A stretch of DNA of 42,593 nucleotides from an uncultured Flavobacteriaceae bacterium (GTDB taxonomy: Bacteria; Bacteroidota; Bacteroidia; Flavobacteriales; Flavobacteriaceae), in the NCBI GenBank assembly GCA_943788095.1, contig CALSOZ010000014.1, positions 1 through 42,593 of the forward strand, written 5' to 3'. The notes under the pieces are model-generated. The model had not been told where the DNA came from, searched no databases, and worked only from the letters and a program-made list of their open reading frames with translations. This document shows, piece after piece, positions 17,882-27,789 of this stretch. Numbering within the stretch: position 1 is the first letter of the stretch; each line of letters opens with the position of its first letter. The position numbers were made by a program, and so were the translations under genes.

Positions 17882-18781
17882 ATGGCCAAAGCTATTAAAA
17901 AACAAGCCTTAGGACGCGGACTTTCTGCTCTGTTACAGGACTCTAAAAATGACCAATCTTCTATTGAAAACGGGAACACTAGTCCTCAAATTGGATCTAT
18001 TGTGGACTTAGAATTAAATCTAATTACGGTCAACCCATTCCAACCTAGAACGCAGTTTAAAGAAGAGGCCATTCGTGAATTAGCATCCTCTATTGAGGAA
18101 TTAGGGATTATACAACCCATCACCGTTCGTGAAATAAAACCCAATACCTATCAATTAGTTTCAGGCGAACGCCGTTTTAGAGCATCCACTTTACTAGGAT
18201 TAAAAACAATACCTGCATTCATAAGATCTGCTAATGACCAAGAAGCCCTTGAAATGGCGCTGATTGAAAACATTCAACGAGAAGATTTAGATCCTATCGA
18301 AATTGCTTTAAGCTATCAACGTTTAATGGACGATATTCAACTGACGCAAGAACAAATGAGTCAACGTGTTGGAAAGAAACGATCTACGATTGCTAATTAT
18401 CTCCGCTTATTAAAATTAGATCCCTTAATTCAGACTGGAATGCGTGACGGTTTTATCAGTATGGGGCACGGAAGAGCTATTGTAAATGTTGGGTCACTTT
18501 CAGATCAAATTGATATTTATAAAGAAATTTTATCGAGAAAACTTTCGGTTCGAGCTACAGAAATACTCGTCAAAAACTATCACACTCCCAAGCCAGTAAA
18601 AACCACAAAACAACCCGAACTTCCTGATTTTATTCAAAAAGGGGTACAAAAAATTGCATCTTATTTTGGTCATAAAATTGATATAAAAATGGAAAAAAAT
18701 GGTGGTGGAAAAATTCAGATTCCGTTTCATTCTAAAGAAGATTATGACCGTATCTTAAAATTATTTAAAAGTGATAAATAG
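17882..18781 (+). CDS. parB: Chromosome-partitioning protein ParB
   Basis: DNA-binding CTPase that loads at parS and spreads. The 299 residues hold the N-terminal ParA-contact region (RGLSALL), the CTP-binding ParB/Sulfiredoxin domain with the arginine patch GERRFRAS (about 95-102), a helix-turn-helix (TQEQMSQRVGKKRSTIANYL) and a C-terminal dimerisation domain. Complete. It overlaps the DUF5683 gene by 11 bases. I found no obvious parS (TGTTNCACGTGAAACA-type) nearby, but I did not search exhaustively. Confidence 0.95.
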   Translation: MAKAIKKQALGRGLSALLQDSKNDQSSIENGNTSPQIGSIVDLELNLITVNPFQPRTQFKEEAIRELASSIEELGIIQPITVREIKPNTYQLVSGERRFRASTLLGLKTIPAFIRSANDQEALEMALIENIQREDLDPIEIALSYQRLMDDIQLTQEQMSQRVGKKRSTIANYLRLLKLDPLIQTGMRDGFISMGHGRAIVNVGSLSDQIDIYKEILSRKLSVRATEILVKNYHTPKPVKTTKQPELPDFIQKGVQKIASYFGHKIDIKMEKNGGGKIQIPFHSKEDYDRILKLFKSDK

Positions 18782-19367
18782 GCAATGGCTCGTTATCGTT
18801 CTTTGTGCATGTTCGTGTATTAATTTTGCTCAAAATTCCGAAAACCCACAAAGTGAAAAGGAGGTTCAAAATGTTATAGATTTTGAGGGCGATACTCCCT
18901 ATGAAATAGATCCATTAGTGCCCGCCAGAGCTGCTTTCTATTCGGCGATTCTTCCAGGATTAGGACAGGCGTATAACAAGAAATATTGGAAAATTCCAAT
19001 TGTCTGGGGAGCTATTGGAACTGGAATCTATTTTTACAATTCCAACAACAAACTCTATAAACGCTACAGATCGGCTTACAAAAGACGTTTAGCTGGATTT
19101 ACTGATGATGAGTTTTTTGGTACAACTGAAGTACCAATAGTTTCAAATGAAGGTCTTATCAGAGCTCAACAATCGTTAAGACGAAATAGTGAATTATCTC
19201 TTTTAATTACAATAGGGTTGTATGCCTTAAATATTATTGATGCAAACGTAGACGCCCATTTATTACAATGGAATGTTGATAAAAACTTAGCCATCAGACC
19301 TCATATTGATTTTGAAACTCCCGAAGCTTCATCACAAATGGGGCTCACATTAAACTTTAATTTTTAA
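18771..19367 (+). CDS. DUF5683 domain-containing membrane protein
   Basis: About 199 residues with an N-terminal signal sequence (hydrophobic stretch ending CINFAQ) and the DUF5683 signature: RAAFYSAILPGLGQAYNKKYWK, a Gly-rich membrane hairpin, a charged loop with KRYRSAYKRR and a second membrane segment near LLITIGLYALNIIDANVDAHL. The start is probably GTG 18771, inside parB, since no in-frame ATG gives a complete leader. It ends one base before dapB. Function unknown; the family commonly sits between parB and dapB in flavobacteria. Confidence 0.82.
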   Translation: MINRQWLVIVLCACSCINFAQNSENPQSEKEVQNVIDFEGDTPYEIDPLVPARAAFYSAILPGLGQAYNKKYWKIPIVWGAIGTGIYFYNSNNKLYKRYRSAYKRRLAGFTDDEFFGTTEVPIVSNEGLIRAQQSLRRNSELSLLITIGLYALNIIDANVDAHLLQWNVDKNLAIRPHIDFETPEASSQMGLTLNFNF

Positions 19368-19368
19368 A

Positions 19369-20073
19369 ATGAAAATAGCGCTTTTAGGATACGGAAAAAT
19401 GGGGAAAGTAATCGAGAAAATTGCGATCAGTCGTGGACATGAAGTGACGTTGAAAATTGATAAAGACAACGCTCCTTTTGACATCTCAACCGTCGATGTC
19501 GCCATTAACTTCAGCACCCCCGATTCTGCGGTCAGTGCAATTAGTCTGGCTTTATCCAATGGGGTTCCAGTTATTTCAGGGACCACTGGTTGGTTATCTG
19601 AAATGGAGACTATAAAAACCCTTTGTGATACTAAAAAAGGAGCCTTTATATATGCTTCAAATTTTAGTTTAGGGGTGAATATTTTCTTTGAACTCAATAA
19701 ACATTTGGCCAAGATGATGAAAAACCTGAAAGATTACCAGGTAAATCTTGAAGAAATTCATCACACTCAAAAACAAGATGCACCCTCTGGAACAGCGATT
19801 ACATTGGCAGAAGGCGTGTTAGAAAATAGTCATTACGACGACTGGGAATTAGCCCCCACAAAGGATGCTAAAAAGCTAGCCATCACTGCTAAACGCATCG
19901 ACGAGGTTCCAGGAACACATACTGTAAATTACGATTCTACAGTCGATAGTATTGCGTTAACTCATACCGCCCACAACAGAGAAGGTTTTGGACTTGGCGC
20001 TGTAGTTGCCGCCGAATGGATTGTTGGAAAAACAGGCGTTTTCACAATGAATGACGTGTTAAACATTGGTTAA
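19369..20073 (+). CDS. dapB: 4-hydroxy-tetrahydrodipicolinate reductase
   Basis: NAD(P)H-dependent step of lysine and meso-diaminopimelate synthesis. It has the Rossmann start GYGKMGK, the SGTTGW loop and the catalytic EIHHTQKQDAPSGTA. The 234 residues are the short form usual in Bacteroidota. Complete, with ATG start. Followed by lepB after 61 bases, linking wall precursor synthesis with the export peptidase. Confidence 0.95.
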   Translation: MKIALLGYGKMGKVIEKIAISRGHEVTLKIDKDNAPFDISTVDVAINFSTPDSAVSAISLALSNGVPVISGTTGWLSEMETIKTLCDTKKGAFIYASNFSLGVNIFFELNKHLAKMMKNLKDYQVNLEEIHHTQKQDAPSGTAITLAEGVLENSHYDDWELAPTKDAKKLAITAKRIDEVPGTHTVNYDSTVDSIALTHTAHNREGFGLGAVVAAEWIVGKTGVFTMNDVLNIG

Positions 20074-20134
20074 ACTGCTATAAATCCACAGTTCAAACCT
20101 ATAAATTTAGACTTTTAAATAACTTATTTCAATT

Positions 20135-21728
20135 ATGACATTATCACAGTGGTTTATTTTTTTCTTAGTCGTGCAATTCGTTCACGGATTAGGAACCTGG
20201 AAATTATACATCAAAGCAGGTCGAAGCGCATGGGAAGCATTTGTGCCAATTTACAACGGCATTGTATTTATGAAAATCCTCAACCGACCAACTTGGTGGG
20301 TTGCTTTGTTGTTTTTACCGGTGATCAGTTTGATCATGCTCATTATTATATGGGTCGAAACCGCTCGTAGTTTTGGAAAAAACACAACAACAGATACCGT
20401 TTTATCAATTGTGACTTTAGGGTTTTATAGTTATTATTTAAACTATTTTACCGACGTCAAACATATCGAAAATAGAAGCTTAGAGCCAAAATCAGGGTCT
20501 GGAGAATGGACGAGTTCTATTTTATTTGCAATAGTTGCTGCGACTATCGTTCATACTTACTTCCTACAGCCTTATGTAATTCCATCATCATCGCTTGAAA
20601 AATCGTTGTTAGTGGGTGATTTTTTGATTGTTAGTAAAATGCATTACGGTCCTAGAGTCCCTATGACCACGGTTGGACTTCCAATGGTACACGATACAAT
20701 TCCGATAATAAATAAAAAATCGTACTTATTTGACGATCAAATTGAAGCCCAAAGCACCTCTTTAAAAAGCATGTTTCAACTCCCCTATTTACGAATTCCT
20801 GGATGGGAAACCATTAAACGTAATGAAATAGTTGTTTTCAATCAGCCCGCAGATACACTTTTGGATATGAACGATTTTAATCCAGATAGAAATTACTATA
20901 AACCTATTGATAAAAAAACCAACCTTGTCAAACGTTGTGTGGCGATTGCTGGAGATACGCTAGAAATAAAAGATGGGTATGTCTATATCAATGGAATTCA
21001 GAATGAACTTCCAGACCGTGCAAGATTACAGTTTAGCTATAAAGTGACCTTAAAGCCTGGAAAAACATTTGAACGCAGTATAATTGAGCAATTAAAAACA
21101 CGTTATGACATCACTGATGGTATTTATGCACAAGGGAATGAAATCATTATTCCTGCGGCGTCTGATGAAGCCGTCAAAGTGTTCAAAAATCATCCGAGTG
21201 TGGCCACAATAAGCCGTTATATTGAGCCTAAAGGTCAAAGAGATGCTTTAGAATTTCCTCAGGATCCTAGTTATGATTGGAACCGAGACTTTTTTGGGCC
21301 TTTATACGTTCCTAAAAAAGGCAATACAATGGCGCTAACTCTAGAAAACTTACCCGTTTATAAACGCCTCATTACTGAATACGAAGGAAACAAACTGTAT
21401 ACAAAAGGAAATCAGATTTATATAAATGGTCAACTCTCCGATTCCTATACTTTCAAACAAAACTACTATTGGATGATGGGTGACAATCGTCATAACTCTA
21501 TTGATGCTCGAGATGGGGATTTGTCCCTTTTAATCATGTGGTTGGAAAACCCGTATTTATTTGGATGAGTTGGAACACAACGGAAAGGTTTCAATAAAAT
21601 ACGTTGGGATCGCGTATTCACAACTGTTCATCCAGATGGCGAACGCACCTCATATTTCATTCCATTCTTAGTCTTATTAGCTGTGGTTGGATATAAAAAT
21701 GGCGTAAAAGAAAAACGCAACGGTCTAA
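20135..21728 (+). pseudogene. lepB: Signal peptidase I, frameshifted near the C-terminus
   Basis: Membrane peptidase that removes signal peptides. The long flavobacterial form has three N-terminal membrane segments. The catalytic serine is in the VIPSSSLEKSL motif (about residue 150), the lysine-bearing box is at NLVKRCVAIAGD, and box E MMGDNRHNSIDAR lies near 450. Just after box E the frame breaks: one T is missing at about 21512, so GDLSLL replaces the expected GFVPFN. Two more A losses follow near 21578-21585. The true C-terminus, with WDRVFTTVHPDG and a last membrane segment, can be read to about 21728. LepB is normally essential, so errors in the sequence are the likeliest cause. Confidence 0.9.
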
Positions 21729-21737
21729 TACATTTCT

Positions 21738-22345
21738 ATGACACTTCTTTACCCAACGTATTTCCCAAACATTGCTTCTTATATGGTCATGGTGCAAAAC
21801 TAACGATTCGTATTTGAAGTACAGGATTCTTATCAAAAACAAACGTATAGAAATCGTTGTTATATTTATGGCGCTAACGGAAAATTAGGCTTAAATATTC
21901 CCGTTCATTACTCTCAAAACAACAGACAAAATACCGTCAGAATTAAAATTGATAATACATCTAACTGGCAATCGATACACTGGAAATCCATAGAAAGTGC
22001 CTATAAAACCTCGCCGTTTTTTGAATATTATGAAGATGATTTGTAGACCTCTATTACTACGCCTAAAGCGAATTTTAAGACTTTAATCTTTGAATGTATT
22101 GCAGTGAATCAATCGGTGTTTGAATTTAGAATTGTGACTATTCAAAATCGAACAATTTACAAAATATCTCCGAAACCGATTATCGATTTTTGGTCAATGC
22201 ACGTAAAGAAACTCCTATTAAAAACACGCCCTATATCCAGGTGTTTCAAGAAAAAATGGGTTCATCAACAACTTAAGCATCTTAGATTTATTATTTAACG
22301 AAGGCCCGAATGCGGTGACGTTATCTAAAACAACCAATCCTCTGA
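21738..22345 (+). pseudogene. WbqC-family protein, multiply frameshifted
   Basis: By switching frames a WbqC-type protein can be followed: start MTLLYPTYFPNIASYMVMVQ, then a QDSYQKQTYRNRCYIYGANG stretch, WKSIESAYKTSPFFEYYEDDL, a C-terminal FLVNARKETPIKNTPYIQVF stretch and LDLLFNEGPNAVTYLKQPIL with a stop at 22343-22345. At least five single-base indels are needed, several in short A or T runs. WbqC proteins are thought to act in surface-sugar acyl or amide modification, but their activity is poorly defined. It follows lepB by about 10 bases, as in other flavobacteria. Confidence 0.75.
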
Positions 22346-22358
22346 CATTTCTAGATAG

Positions 22359-22682
22359 ATGGTACAAGGACGTTGTCCATTACGGGATTCATTTTTTAGG
22401 TCCACTGCTCCTGGCTAGTATTACTGTTCTATAGAAAAACATTGGCTCAAATCCTTTCGCAGTTGTTCCTGAGTACTTTTGTCATTGACCTCGACCACTC
22501 TTCTGGCCACACCTGTGTTTGATCCCCATGCGTTGCAGCATCGATTTTCATCCTCCTTCACTCCTACGCTGCTATTGGAGTTCTATATCTGTGTCTATTA
22601 GTGCCTTCAAGAACGCGCTTGGTCGGAATGGGCCTTTGTATTCACATCATTGCTGACCTCTTGCGATTGTTTATTGATGTAG
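22359..22682 (+). pseudogene. DUF6122-like small membrane protein, multiply frameshifted
   Basis: Frame switching recovers a ~107-residue hydrophobic protein starting MVQDVVHYGIHFL (one extra G after the ATG). It continues through FYRKTLAQILS, VIDLDH, a DFHP...LHSYAAIGVLYLCLLVPSRTR stretch and VGMGLCIHIIADLLDC to a stop at 22680-22682. At least five indels are needed. The metal-like DxDH...LHS pattern and several membrane helices suggest the DUF6122 family, related to membrane-bound YdjM-like hydrolases. It overlaps the convergent EEP gene by 12 bases. Family assignment is from memory and moderately sure. Confidence 0.6.
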
Positions 22683-23699
22683 CGTCAGTTCCGTAAGGAT
22701 TGGAAAATGATCTGAATAAGGAACTGTATAGTTTCTGAAATGATTCCAGACGTTGTAACGTTCATCTGCTAAAATAAAATCGATTCGAACAGGGAAATAT
22801 CTAAAATTAAAGGTGCGACCAAAACCATTTCCAGAAGCATCAAAAGCGTCCAATAAATCACCTTTTAAAATACGGTACACATACGAATAAACAGTATTAT
22901 TAAAATCCCCACACAACAGCACCTTGTGAGGCGACTTAACCACATGATTTGCAACCAATTCGGCTTGAGATTGTTGTGCCTTAAAAGTCCTGCTTAAACG
23001 TTTTAAAAGCTTATTAGATTGTTCTTTATCAAGCGATTCTACATTGGGATTAATGCCTGACGATTGAAGGTGCACATTATACACCCTAATGGTGTCTGAT
23101 TTAATAAGTATGTCCGCATATATGGCACTATTTGCAGAGTTTGAAAAATTAATAAATCCTGAATTTATAATTTTATATTTAGATAAAATAGCTAGCTCCG
23201 AGTTTTTACTAGATGATGTGTTGGTTTGATGCTTATAAGGGTAGGATTTAAAATCCAGTGCAGCAGCAGAATCATATTCTTGAAAGCACAAGATACTTGG
23301 TGTTTTTTCAGTAATAAAATCCTGAATTTTTGAAGGGATTGAATCCTCTTCGATCCAATGATATAAATTAAACAAACGAACATTGTAACTCATCAGTGTA
23401 AAAGTATCTTCTGAATTGGAGGATTCCTGAGTTGAAAATTTATAAAAAGAGGCTACATAATTATACCCTACAGCGAGAACTAACAAGGAAAGAATCAGTT
23501 GTTTTTTTAGTTTGAGTAACCAAAAAACTACAAATATAATATTTAAAATAATGAGCAAAGGAACGGATAAACTCAACACAGAAATCAGTGCGAAGGTTTT
23601 GGGTGGTACATAATAAATTCCGTAAGATAGCAGTGACAACAGTGCCACAACTGAATTGATCAGAAATACAACTTTATCTAAAAAATTTAAATTTTTCAA
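22671..23699 (-). CDS. Endonuclease/exonuclease/phosphatase (EEP) family membrane protein
   Basis: The N-terminal ~85 residues hold three membrane helices. The rest is an EEP-fold hydrolase facing the periplasm: LMSYNVRLFN, CFQEY (metal-binding Glu), VYNVHLQS, LCGDFNNT and the terminal YSDHFPI. All catalytic motifs are present. The substrate could be a nucleic acid, phospholipid or phosphate ester; the sequence does not say. The likely start is TTG 23699, 6 bases after the rhomboid stop, making it the last gene of the mutL-rhomboid string. Confidence 0.88.
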   Translation of the reverse strand: MKNLNFLDKVVFLINSVVALLSLLSYGIYYVPPKTFALISVLSLSVPLLIILNIIFVVFWLLKLKKQLILSLLVLAVGYNYVASFYKFSTQESSNSEDTFTLMSYNVRLFNLYHWIEEDSIPSKIQDFITEKTPSILCFQEYDSAAALDFKSYPYKHQTNTSSSKNSELAILSKYKIINSGFINFSNSANSAIYADILIKSDTIRVYNVHLQSSGINPNVESLDKEQSNKLLKRLSRTFKAQQSQAELVANHVVKSPHKVLLCGDFNNTVYSYVYRILKGDLLDAFDASGNGFGRTFNFRYFPVRIDFILADERYNVWNHFRNYTVPYSDHFPILTELTLHQ

Positions 23700-23705
23700 A
23701 CGTTT

Positions 23706-24566
23706 TTATTTTCCGGCTCTGAATAAAAAATCCTTCTCTGCCTGCGTTAGACTATCATACCCACTTTTACTGATTTTATCTAAAATAAGATCTATTTGTT
23801 TTTGATGCGCAAAACGGTCAAATTCTTCTTTTTTCTTACCAGCAAAGGAATTGTTTTTATTCTTTTTATGAACCGTCTTCAATTTGGATTTTGAAGCTGA
23901 AAAATAGGAAGTAACTCGATCGATAAATTGACCTATATCAACTCCATTTTGAAATTGTTTTGCATACACATACCCTAAAATATATCCGCCAATATGAGCT
24001 ACTGTTCCTCCAGAATTTTGAGTAAACAACCCCGGAACATCAAACACAACCAATGCGATTCCGATGTATTTTAATGGAAATTGAAAGGTAAAAAACCGAA
24101 CTTCCTTATTGGGTAAATACGTACATAAAAAAATAATAACCGCACGGACCCCTGCAGAAGCACCTACCAAAGGCCCAACAGTATTTAAAATTCCAGATGG
24201 AAATACATTATAAACCAGCACAAAAGCCAAACCGCCAGAAAGGATTCCTAATATATAGACTTTAAGCGACACATCTTGTTTGAATAAATTAGAAAATGAT
24301 CGACCAAAAAAGTAAAGGACAATCATATTAAAAAATAAATGAATAAAACTATAATGCGTAAAACCGTACGTAAGAAGTGTCCATGGCTGTGAAAGCACAT
24401 CCGATAACGACTTAGAGAGTGAAAGCCATTGCAAACTGGCGCCATCTCCTTGAAGTCTCATACTTATGAAACTGATCAAAAAAACAACAAAATTAACCAC
24501 AATTATTTTTTCAAATATATTAAGGTTTGATATTTTTTCTCTGATATCTTGGTTAAGGCTTTTCAT
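23706..24566 (-). CDS. Rhomboid-family intramembrane serine protease (with C-terminal tail)
   Basis: Six-helix rhomboid with the catalytic serine in GASAG, the histidine in AHIGGYILGY, and HYSFIHLFFNM (the conserved HxxxHxxxN region). A basic linker and a ~30-residue C-terminal helix pair (IDLILDKISKSGYDSLTQAEKDFL) follow, as in Bacteroidota rhomboids with a DUF6576-like tail. The start is ATG 24566, which shares one base with the stop of the upstream rhomboid (TAATG); an in-frame upstream ATG at 24575 is less likely. Substrates are unknown. Confidence 0.9.
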   Translation of the reverse strand: MKSLNQDIREKISNLNIFEKIIVVNFVVFLISFISMRLQGDGASLQWLSLSKSLSDVLSQPWTLLTYGFTHYSFIHLFFNMIVLYFFGRSFSNLFKQDVSLKVYILGILSGGLAFVLVYNVFPSGILNTVGPLVGASAGVRAVIIFLCTYLPNKEVRFFTFQFPLKYIGIALVVFDVPGLFTQNSGGTVAHIGGYILGYVYAKQFQNGVDIGQFIDRVTSYFSASKSKLKTVHKKNKNNSFAGKKKEEFDRFAHQKQIDLILDKISKSGYDSLTQAEKDFLFRAGK

Positions 24567-25389
24567 TAATTCCAACGGTATTTATCAAATTGATTTTTTT
24601 TCCAAAAATACATTAATAGGAAACCAGTGACTGCGCCTCCAATATGGGCAATATAGGCGGTATTACTCGGACTAAAAATGGACATCCCTGTAAAGGCTGA
24701 AACAAATCGAGTGCTATAATTCCAGGAATGAAATATTTTGCCTTAATTGGGATTGGTAAAAACAACATCATTAACTCTGCATTTGGATTGAGCATTCCAA
24801 AAGCCACCAAAACTCCCATAATGGCACCCGACGCCCCAACCATAGATCCATTACTGTTGACATTCAAATCGAATAACATTCGAAATGATTCTTGATTGAG
24901 TTGACTCAAACTATAGCCATAAGTTGACAACACAGGTTCTATTTTAGTCGCTAAAATTTCGCCTTGAAACATCCGATCACTAAGGATATTTAAGCCAGAT
25001 ACTTCTTTTATAAAATCAAACGAAAATCCTAGTGCTTTTAAATCACTTAATCAGCGGATACACCTGAACGTAATACACCAAAAATGTCAATGCCACAGCC
25101 CCTAAACCTGAAGCTTAGATAAAAAATTAAAAACTTACGTTGTCCAAACACACGTTCAACAGCCGTGCCAAACATAAATAATGCAAACATATTAAACAAT
25201 AAATGCTGAAAACCTCCGTGCATAAACATGTGCGTAAAAACCTGCCAAGGCATGAAATATTGCACTCAATGGGTAGTACAGTGCCAATAAACCATAGAAA
25301 AATTCCTTATTACCCAACAAATAGGTCCCCAAGAAAACGATGATATTGATGATTAGAAGATGCTTTACTGTTGGGGTTATTTGTCGCAT
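24566..25389 (-). pseudogene. Second rhomboid protease, frameshifted at least three times
   Basis: A second rhomboid can be read through several frames: N-terminus MRQITPTVKHLLIINIIVFL, then MPWQVFTHMFMHGGFQHLLFNMFALF, MVGASGAIMGVLVAFG with the catalytic serine, SAFTGMSIFSPSNTAYIAHIGG with the catalytic histidine, and the end KKNQFDKYRWN. Breaks lie near 25255, 25085-25100, 25040 and 24715. All catalytic residues survive, so errors or a very recent loss are likely. It begins 1 base after mutL stops and overlaps the next rhomboid by one base. Confidence 0.85.
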
Positions 25390-25390
25390 A

Positions 25391-27225
25391 TTAATTAAAT
25401 TTTTTATCTAAATCTTCAACCTTTAAGGTGGTGAAGATGGTTTTATTTGAAGGTGAAACGGTTGGCTCTTTACATGAAAACAAGGTGTTTACTATATATT
25501 CCTGTTCTTGGCGTTCTAATTTTTTTCCATTTTTAATCGCTAAACTTTTGGCTAAGGATTTAGACAATAAGTCACTGAGACTAAAGTTCACATCTGGAAC
25601 TTCATGCTCGATATCGTGAATGAGTTGTTCGAATACACTTTGAACTTCCGACTCTTTGACTCCAACGGGCAGCCCTGTAAGTTCGATGTCTTTCGATTGG
25701 AGAAACTAGAAAACACAAAACCGGTCGTTTCTAAAGCCTGTTGAAGGTCATTTAAAATACTATGATCGGAATTGGAAAACTTAAGCTTTAAGGGAAATAA
25801 TAATTGTTGACTTACGGCTTCATTTACGGTCGTTTTACGAAGAAAATCTTCATATAAAATTCGTTCATGCGCTCTGTTTTGATCAATGACTAACATCCCT
25901 GATTTAATCGTATTGATAATGTATTTATTGTGTAGTTGAAATGTTTTATGAACCTTTCTTTCTGTTGAATCATCAAAAATAGACGAAGTCATTTCGTCAG
26001 ATTCATAATTAACTTGACCAAAATTATCTGTATTGGATTTAGATTCCAAACCAACATACAGCCCTTCCCAAGCGTCGTTGGAAGGTTTAGAATATGAAGT
26101 TGCAGCTCGATTGGAATTAGAAAACGGATTGAATTCTCTGTCCACTTCCACTTTTGGTATAGAAGTTTGACCAGATTGAAATCCGTAAGGAGTATCTAAA
26201 TTTTTATCACGATCAAAATCAAGAACTGGCGCAATACTAAATTGCCCTAAACTATGTTTAACCGCTGCTCTTAAAATCGCATAGATGGTTTGTTCATCAT
26301 CAAATTTAATTTCGGTCTTGGTTGGATGAATGTTGATATCGATACTTTTTGGATCGACTTGTAAATTTAAGAAATAGCAGGGGTGTTTTCCTGGTTGAAG
26401 TAAACCCTCAAAGGCCGCAGAAATGGCATGGTTTAGATAAGGGCTTTTGATAAAACGACTGTTGACAAAAAAGAATTGTTCACCACGAGACTTTTTTGAA
26501 TATTCTGGTTTTCCAACAAATCCAAAAATGGATAGAACCTCGGTTGTTTCTTCAACCGGGACTAATTTTTCATTCATTTTCCCTCCAAATGCACTTACAA
26601 TACGCTGTCTAAAGTTTCCTTTTAACAAGTTAAATAAATCACTTCCATTGTGAAACAGTGAAAAATTAATCGCTGGATGTGCCAATACAACTCTGTGGAA
26701 TTCATCGATGATATGACGAAATTCGACCGTATCAGATTTTAAAAAATTACGACGTGCTGGAATGTTAAAAAATAAATTCTTAACGGCGATCGAAGAGCCG
26801 TTTGGGGTCGCAATTACGTCTTGAGAGGTAAAAACGCTGCCTTCAACAGTAATAAGCGTTCCTAACTCGTCCGACGCTTGTTTTGTTTTCATCTCAACGT
26901 GAGCAATCGCAGCGATACTCGCCAGTGCTTCCCCTCTAAAGCCTTTGGTATGTAGGTTGAATAAATCGTCGGCAACTTTAATTTTGGAGGTTGCATGTCG
27001 CTCAAAACTCAAGCGCGCATCGGTCACGCTCATACCTTTTCCATCGTCAATGACTTGAATGAGTGTTTTACCTGCATTTTTTACTAATAATTTCACTGTG
27101 GTAGCACCGGCATCTATTGCATTTTCTAAAAGCTCTTTCACTACAGATGCTGGACGTTGAACAACTTCACCTGCAGCGATTTGATTTGCCACATGATCGG
27201 GTAATAATTGGATTATATCGGCCAT
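25391..27225 (-). pseudogene. mutL: DNA mismatch repair endonuclease MutL, frameshifted in the C-terminal domain
   Basis: GHKL ATPase that couples MutS mismatch recognition to excision. The N-terminal ATPase motifs are intact: LLENAIDAGAT, DDGKGM, GFRGEALASI and ATSKIK. A low-conserved linker runs from about 330 to 420, followed by the C-terminal dimerisation/nuclease domain. The frame breaks at about 25697, where restoring one A in an A3 run lets the protein continue (ELTGLPVGVKESEV) to the stop at 25391, for a total of about 611 residues. The usual nuclease motif DQHA(x)2E appears here as DQNRAHER. It is followed directly by the rhomboid pair. Confidence 0.92.
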
Positions 27226-27228
27226 GTA

Positions 27229-27501
27229 TTAGAAAAATATACTTAAATCAAAATCTATAATCCATAGGAAAACAAATATCAATATTAAAATTATAATAGA
27301 AACTCTTCTGTTGGCAGAGGTATTGTGATTGGTTTTTAGATCGTCAACTGCATTGTTGATTTTACCTTTAAGATTTGTTTTTTGAATGGTCACCCGATGA
27401 TCATCAAACTTGTGTTTAATTTCAAACGGGCTTCGTTCGCCTTTGTAAAAGCGAGGTGTATAATTATATTTTTTATTTTGTTTTGTTTTAAATATACCCA
27501 T
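27229..27501 (-). CDS. Small membrane protein of the ribH-mutL interval
   Basis: 90 residues: a basic soluble part with NYTPRFYKGERSPFEIKHKFD, then one C-terminal membrane helix (about 68-86). Proteins of this shape between ribH and mutL are conserved in Flavobacteriaceae and are often labelled 'riboflavin synthase subunit beta' in databases, with no supporting motif; I regard that label as a carry-over from the neighbour. It ends 3 bases before mutL begins and is probably cotranscribed. Function unknown. Confidence 0.7.
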   Translation of the reverse strand: MGIFKTKQNKKYNYTPRFYKGERSPFEIKHKFDDHRVTIQKTNLKGKINNAVDDLKTNHNTSANRRVSIIILILIFVFLWIIDFDLSIFF

Positions 27502-27510
27502 TACATAACA

Positions 27511-27702
27511 TTATAAAGTGTCTAATATGTAGATTCCCATCAACAAAAGGACCAGTGCAATTAAAAGCCAAGTTAATGAAAAACCGCGTGATTTTCTAGT
27601 GGATTTCTGAAGAAAACGATCCTTTTTTGAAGCATTACTAGAATCTGAAATATCAGTTTTAGAGGCTCTTAATGTCAATTTTCTGGTTTTTCTAGGAAAC
27701 AC
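27511..27702 (-). CDS. Very small basic membrane protein
   Basis: 63 residues from a GTG start. A strongly basic N-terminal half rich in Lys, Arg and Ser is followed by one membrane helix (SLTWLLIALVLLLMGIYIL). The topology matches that of its downstream neighbour, 9 bases away. No recognised family. The non-ATG start and small size leave doubt, but the helix and the tight spacing inside a same-strand gene string favour a real gene. Confidence 0.5.
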   Translation of the reverse strand: MFPRKTRKLTLRASKTDISDSSNASKKDRFLQKSTRKSRGFSLTWLLIALVLLLMGIYILDTL

Positions 27703-27789
27703 TGCTTTTCGGTTTGAATCTATTCAAAAATACTTAAAACTTGAGTATTAAAAACGAATCAAAATAAAAATTATCAACAGATGTTGAAT

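Noticed and set aside
15943-18781. Plasmid or integrative element because of two ParA genes
   Set aside because: The surrounding gene order is core chromosome (mutAB, parB, DUF5683, dapB), with no integrase, relaxase or direct repeats seen.
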